A DNA stretch of 64,000 nucleotides from Marinoscillum furvescens DSM 4134 (GTDB lineage: Bacteria; Bacteroidota; Bacteroidia; Cytophagales; Cyclobacteriaceae): NCBI RefSeq assembly GCF_003386095.1, contig NZ_QREG01000023.1, positions 21,930 to 85,929 of the forward strand, given 5' to 3'. Every line of letters starts with the position of its first letter. Within the stretch, counting starts at the first letter, position 1. Positions 63,011 to 64,000 of the stretch are shown here, piece by piece. The notes under the pieces are model-generated. The model searched no databases and was not told the DNA's origin. It saw only the letters and a program-made list of their open reading frames with translations. The position numbers were made by a program, and so were the translations under genes.

Positions 63011-63784
63011 ATGAATGTTATGAGAGAGATAAAAAACTTGATCGCTGTAATTACACTAATCGCAACCGCGATAATGTTTCAAAGCTGTACCGAAGATGAA
63101 GTAGGAGCTGAGTCTACCGGTCAGGCCCAAATGGAAATGAAAGCCGTCACTACAAACGGCACCACGAGCAGTGGACGTACGCTTACTACTGGTTTTACAT
63201 TTACCGAAGTGATGGTAGGTGTTACAGAAATTGAATTCGAAACGCTCGAAGAGGAAGAATTAGAAGAGGGAGAAGACGGTGAAGAAGTAGAGGCTGAAGA
63301 TGAAGAGATCGAATATGAAGGTCGGTTCATAGTTGATTTGCTAGCAGGTACAAGTAATCCTGATTTTGGGTTGGCTGCTTTGTCTACTGGTACTTACCAG
63401 GAGATAGAAGTGGAAATGGAGCCAATCCTTGAAGGGAACCAAACTGTACGCATCAAGCTCTTTTTCGAAGATGCCTCTACTTCGGATACCGTATATGTCG
63501 AGTTTGAGACTAGTGAAGAATTAGAGTTTGAATTCGAAGATGAATCAGGCTTTACCATTGATGCAGGAGCTGTAAATGCTATTTTGATCCAGTTGGATTT
63601 GGACAAACTGTTTGCAGGTGTAGATCTGAGCAGTGCTACGGCAGATGAAGATGGTGTGATTCGTATCACAGATACATCCAACGAACAGCTTACTGATATG
63701 CTCGTGGATAAATTAGAAGATGCGATGGAAGCCGAAGAGGAAGATGAAGAAGACGATGAAGAGGACGAATCTGATAACGATTAA
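63011..63784 (+). CDS. highly acidic lipoprotein, DUF4382-like
   Basis: A 257-residue lipoprotein; the lipobox MFQSC has its cysteine near residue 26. The mature core (EMKAVTTNG ... FTEVMVGVTEIEFE, RFIVDLLAG, ALSTGTYQEIEVEME) fits the beta-rich DUF4382 pattern. Two Glu/Asp tracts, one mid-protein (residues 80-100) and one at the C-terminus, are almost entirely acidic and could bind calcium. A second ATG at 63020 is possible. A strong terminator follows. Confidence 0.75.
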   Translation: MNVMREIKNLIAVITLIATAIMFQSCTEDEVGAESTGQAQMEMKAVTTNGTTSSGRTLTTGFTFTEVMVGVTEIEFETLEEEELEEGEDGEEVEAEDEEIEYEGRFIVDLLAGTSNPDFGLAALSTGTYQEIEVEMEPILEGNQTVRIKLFFEDASTSDTVYVEFETSEELEFEFEDESGFTIDAGAVNAILIQLDLDKLFAGVDLSSATADEDGVIRITDTSNEQLTDMLVDKLEDAMEAEEEDEEDDEEDESDND

Positions 63785-63825
63785 GTTTGACGGTGAACAC
63801 GCTTGTCTAGGCTGGTAAGCGTGAG

Positions 63826-63853
63826 GCCCGGGAGTTATTCCCGGGCTTTTTTT
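63826..63853 (+). terminator. rho-independent terminator preceding the group II intron
   Basis: GCCCGGGA (63826-63833) pairs with TCCCGGGC (63839-63846) around GTTAT, followed by seven T. A second small hairpin, CACGCTT/AAGCGTG (63798-63804/63817-63823), lies just before it. Confidence 0.95.
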
Positions 63854-63857
63854 ATGC

Positions 63858-64000
63858 GTGCGCCCGGCAGGGCGCAAATACTTGGAGGTGAGTTTTTTTT
63901 AAAAAAAAAAAAGGGACAAGTCCTCTGTACGCCCGATGAGGGGAAGTACTAGCTGAGCGGCAAGTGTATTGTCTGTGAAGACCTGCATGAAGGAAGCCGA
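63858..64000 (+). mobile_element. group II intron, 5' end (continues past window)
   Basis: The sequence from GTGCGCCCGG at 63858 has the group II 5' splice-site start (GUGCG) and domain I landmarks: a GCGCCC-GGCA-GGGCGC hairpin, GGTGAG ... AAGTCC, GCTGAGCGGCAAG and TGAAGGAAGCCGA at the edge, all familiar from bacterial group II introns. It begins five bases after the terminator's T-run. T8A12 (63893-63912) interrupts a domain I loop. The maturase gene would lie beyond the window. The structural class is not determined. Confidence 0.82.

Noticed and set aside
63121..63681. Serine-rich minus-strand frames opposite the acidic lipoprotein
   Set aside because: Serine runs are the antisense of Glu/Asp codons (GAA/GAT); shadow frames.

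Overview
The window reads as chromosomal DNA of a Gram-negative member of the Bacteroidota, most likely a marine Cytophagales relative. Support: TAnnTTTG-type promoters with almost no Shine-Dalgarno sequences, TTG/GTG starts, Bacteroidota-type porins, ECF sigma/FecR/STN proteins, LpxK, a menaquinone operon, and an HPHGDASIADA-type ParC. Species cannot be named from the sequence alone. No phage, plasmid or CRISPR locus is visible. The only mobile element is the 5' end of a group II intron at the right edge.

Layout. 1-6.3 kb: a TPR protein cut by the edge, a membrane protein, a Nudix hydrolase, a DUF819 transporter-like protein overlapping an esterase, a lone ABC ATPase and an OprB-like porin. 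6.6-12.2 kb (minus): an HTH regulator, a queuosine-precursor transporter, the rnz-STAS-purC cluster and a MORN-type repeat protein. 12.3-15.9 kb: an SMP-30 lactonase and FucP sugar symporter, an HD phosphohydrolase and an SRPBCC protein. 16.0-17.5 kb: two intact tRNA-Asp(GTC) genes followed by seven decayed copies in about 172-bp tandem units, the most unusual structure here. 17.6-24.8 kb: accA, a patatin, a PlsC-like acyltransferase, a zinc-ribbon coiled-coil protein, a Nif3-like protein, lpxK and a large porin. 24.8-32.4 kb: miaE, a secreted amidotransferase-like protein, a MacB/FtsX permease, apt, a BamE-like lipoprotein with a sterol-desaturase-type enzyme, and an ECF sigma factor with a membrane partner.

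32.5-44.8 kb: parE and parC separated by a secreted lipase and a DUF1028 protein, then a SanA-like protein, an orphan Hpt protein, an EEP-fold enzyme, a TerB-like protein, a rhomboid, a radical SAM protein, DoxX and a protein of unknown function. 44.8-56.0 kb: menE, galE, an SDR/AraC/membrane operon, an ECF sigma-STN-FecR cassette, and menD-menF-thioesterase. With menE this covers several steps of classical menaquinone synthesis. 56.1-61.2 kb: a histidine phosphatase, then two-component NHEJ (ligD, ku). Ku is translationally coupled to a TPR protein and a small basic-tailed protein that may be NHEJ accessories. 61.2-64.0 kb: two lipoproteins, a TIGR04283-like glycosyltransferase, an MBL hydrolase, a strong terminator and the start of the group II intron.

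Starts were trimmed where the longest frame ran through non-coding or neighbouring sequence. Functional names come from motifs read by eye; no database search was run.
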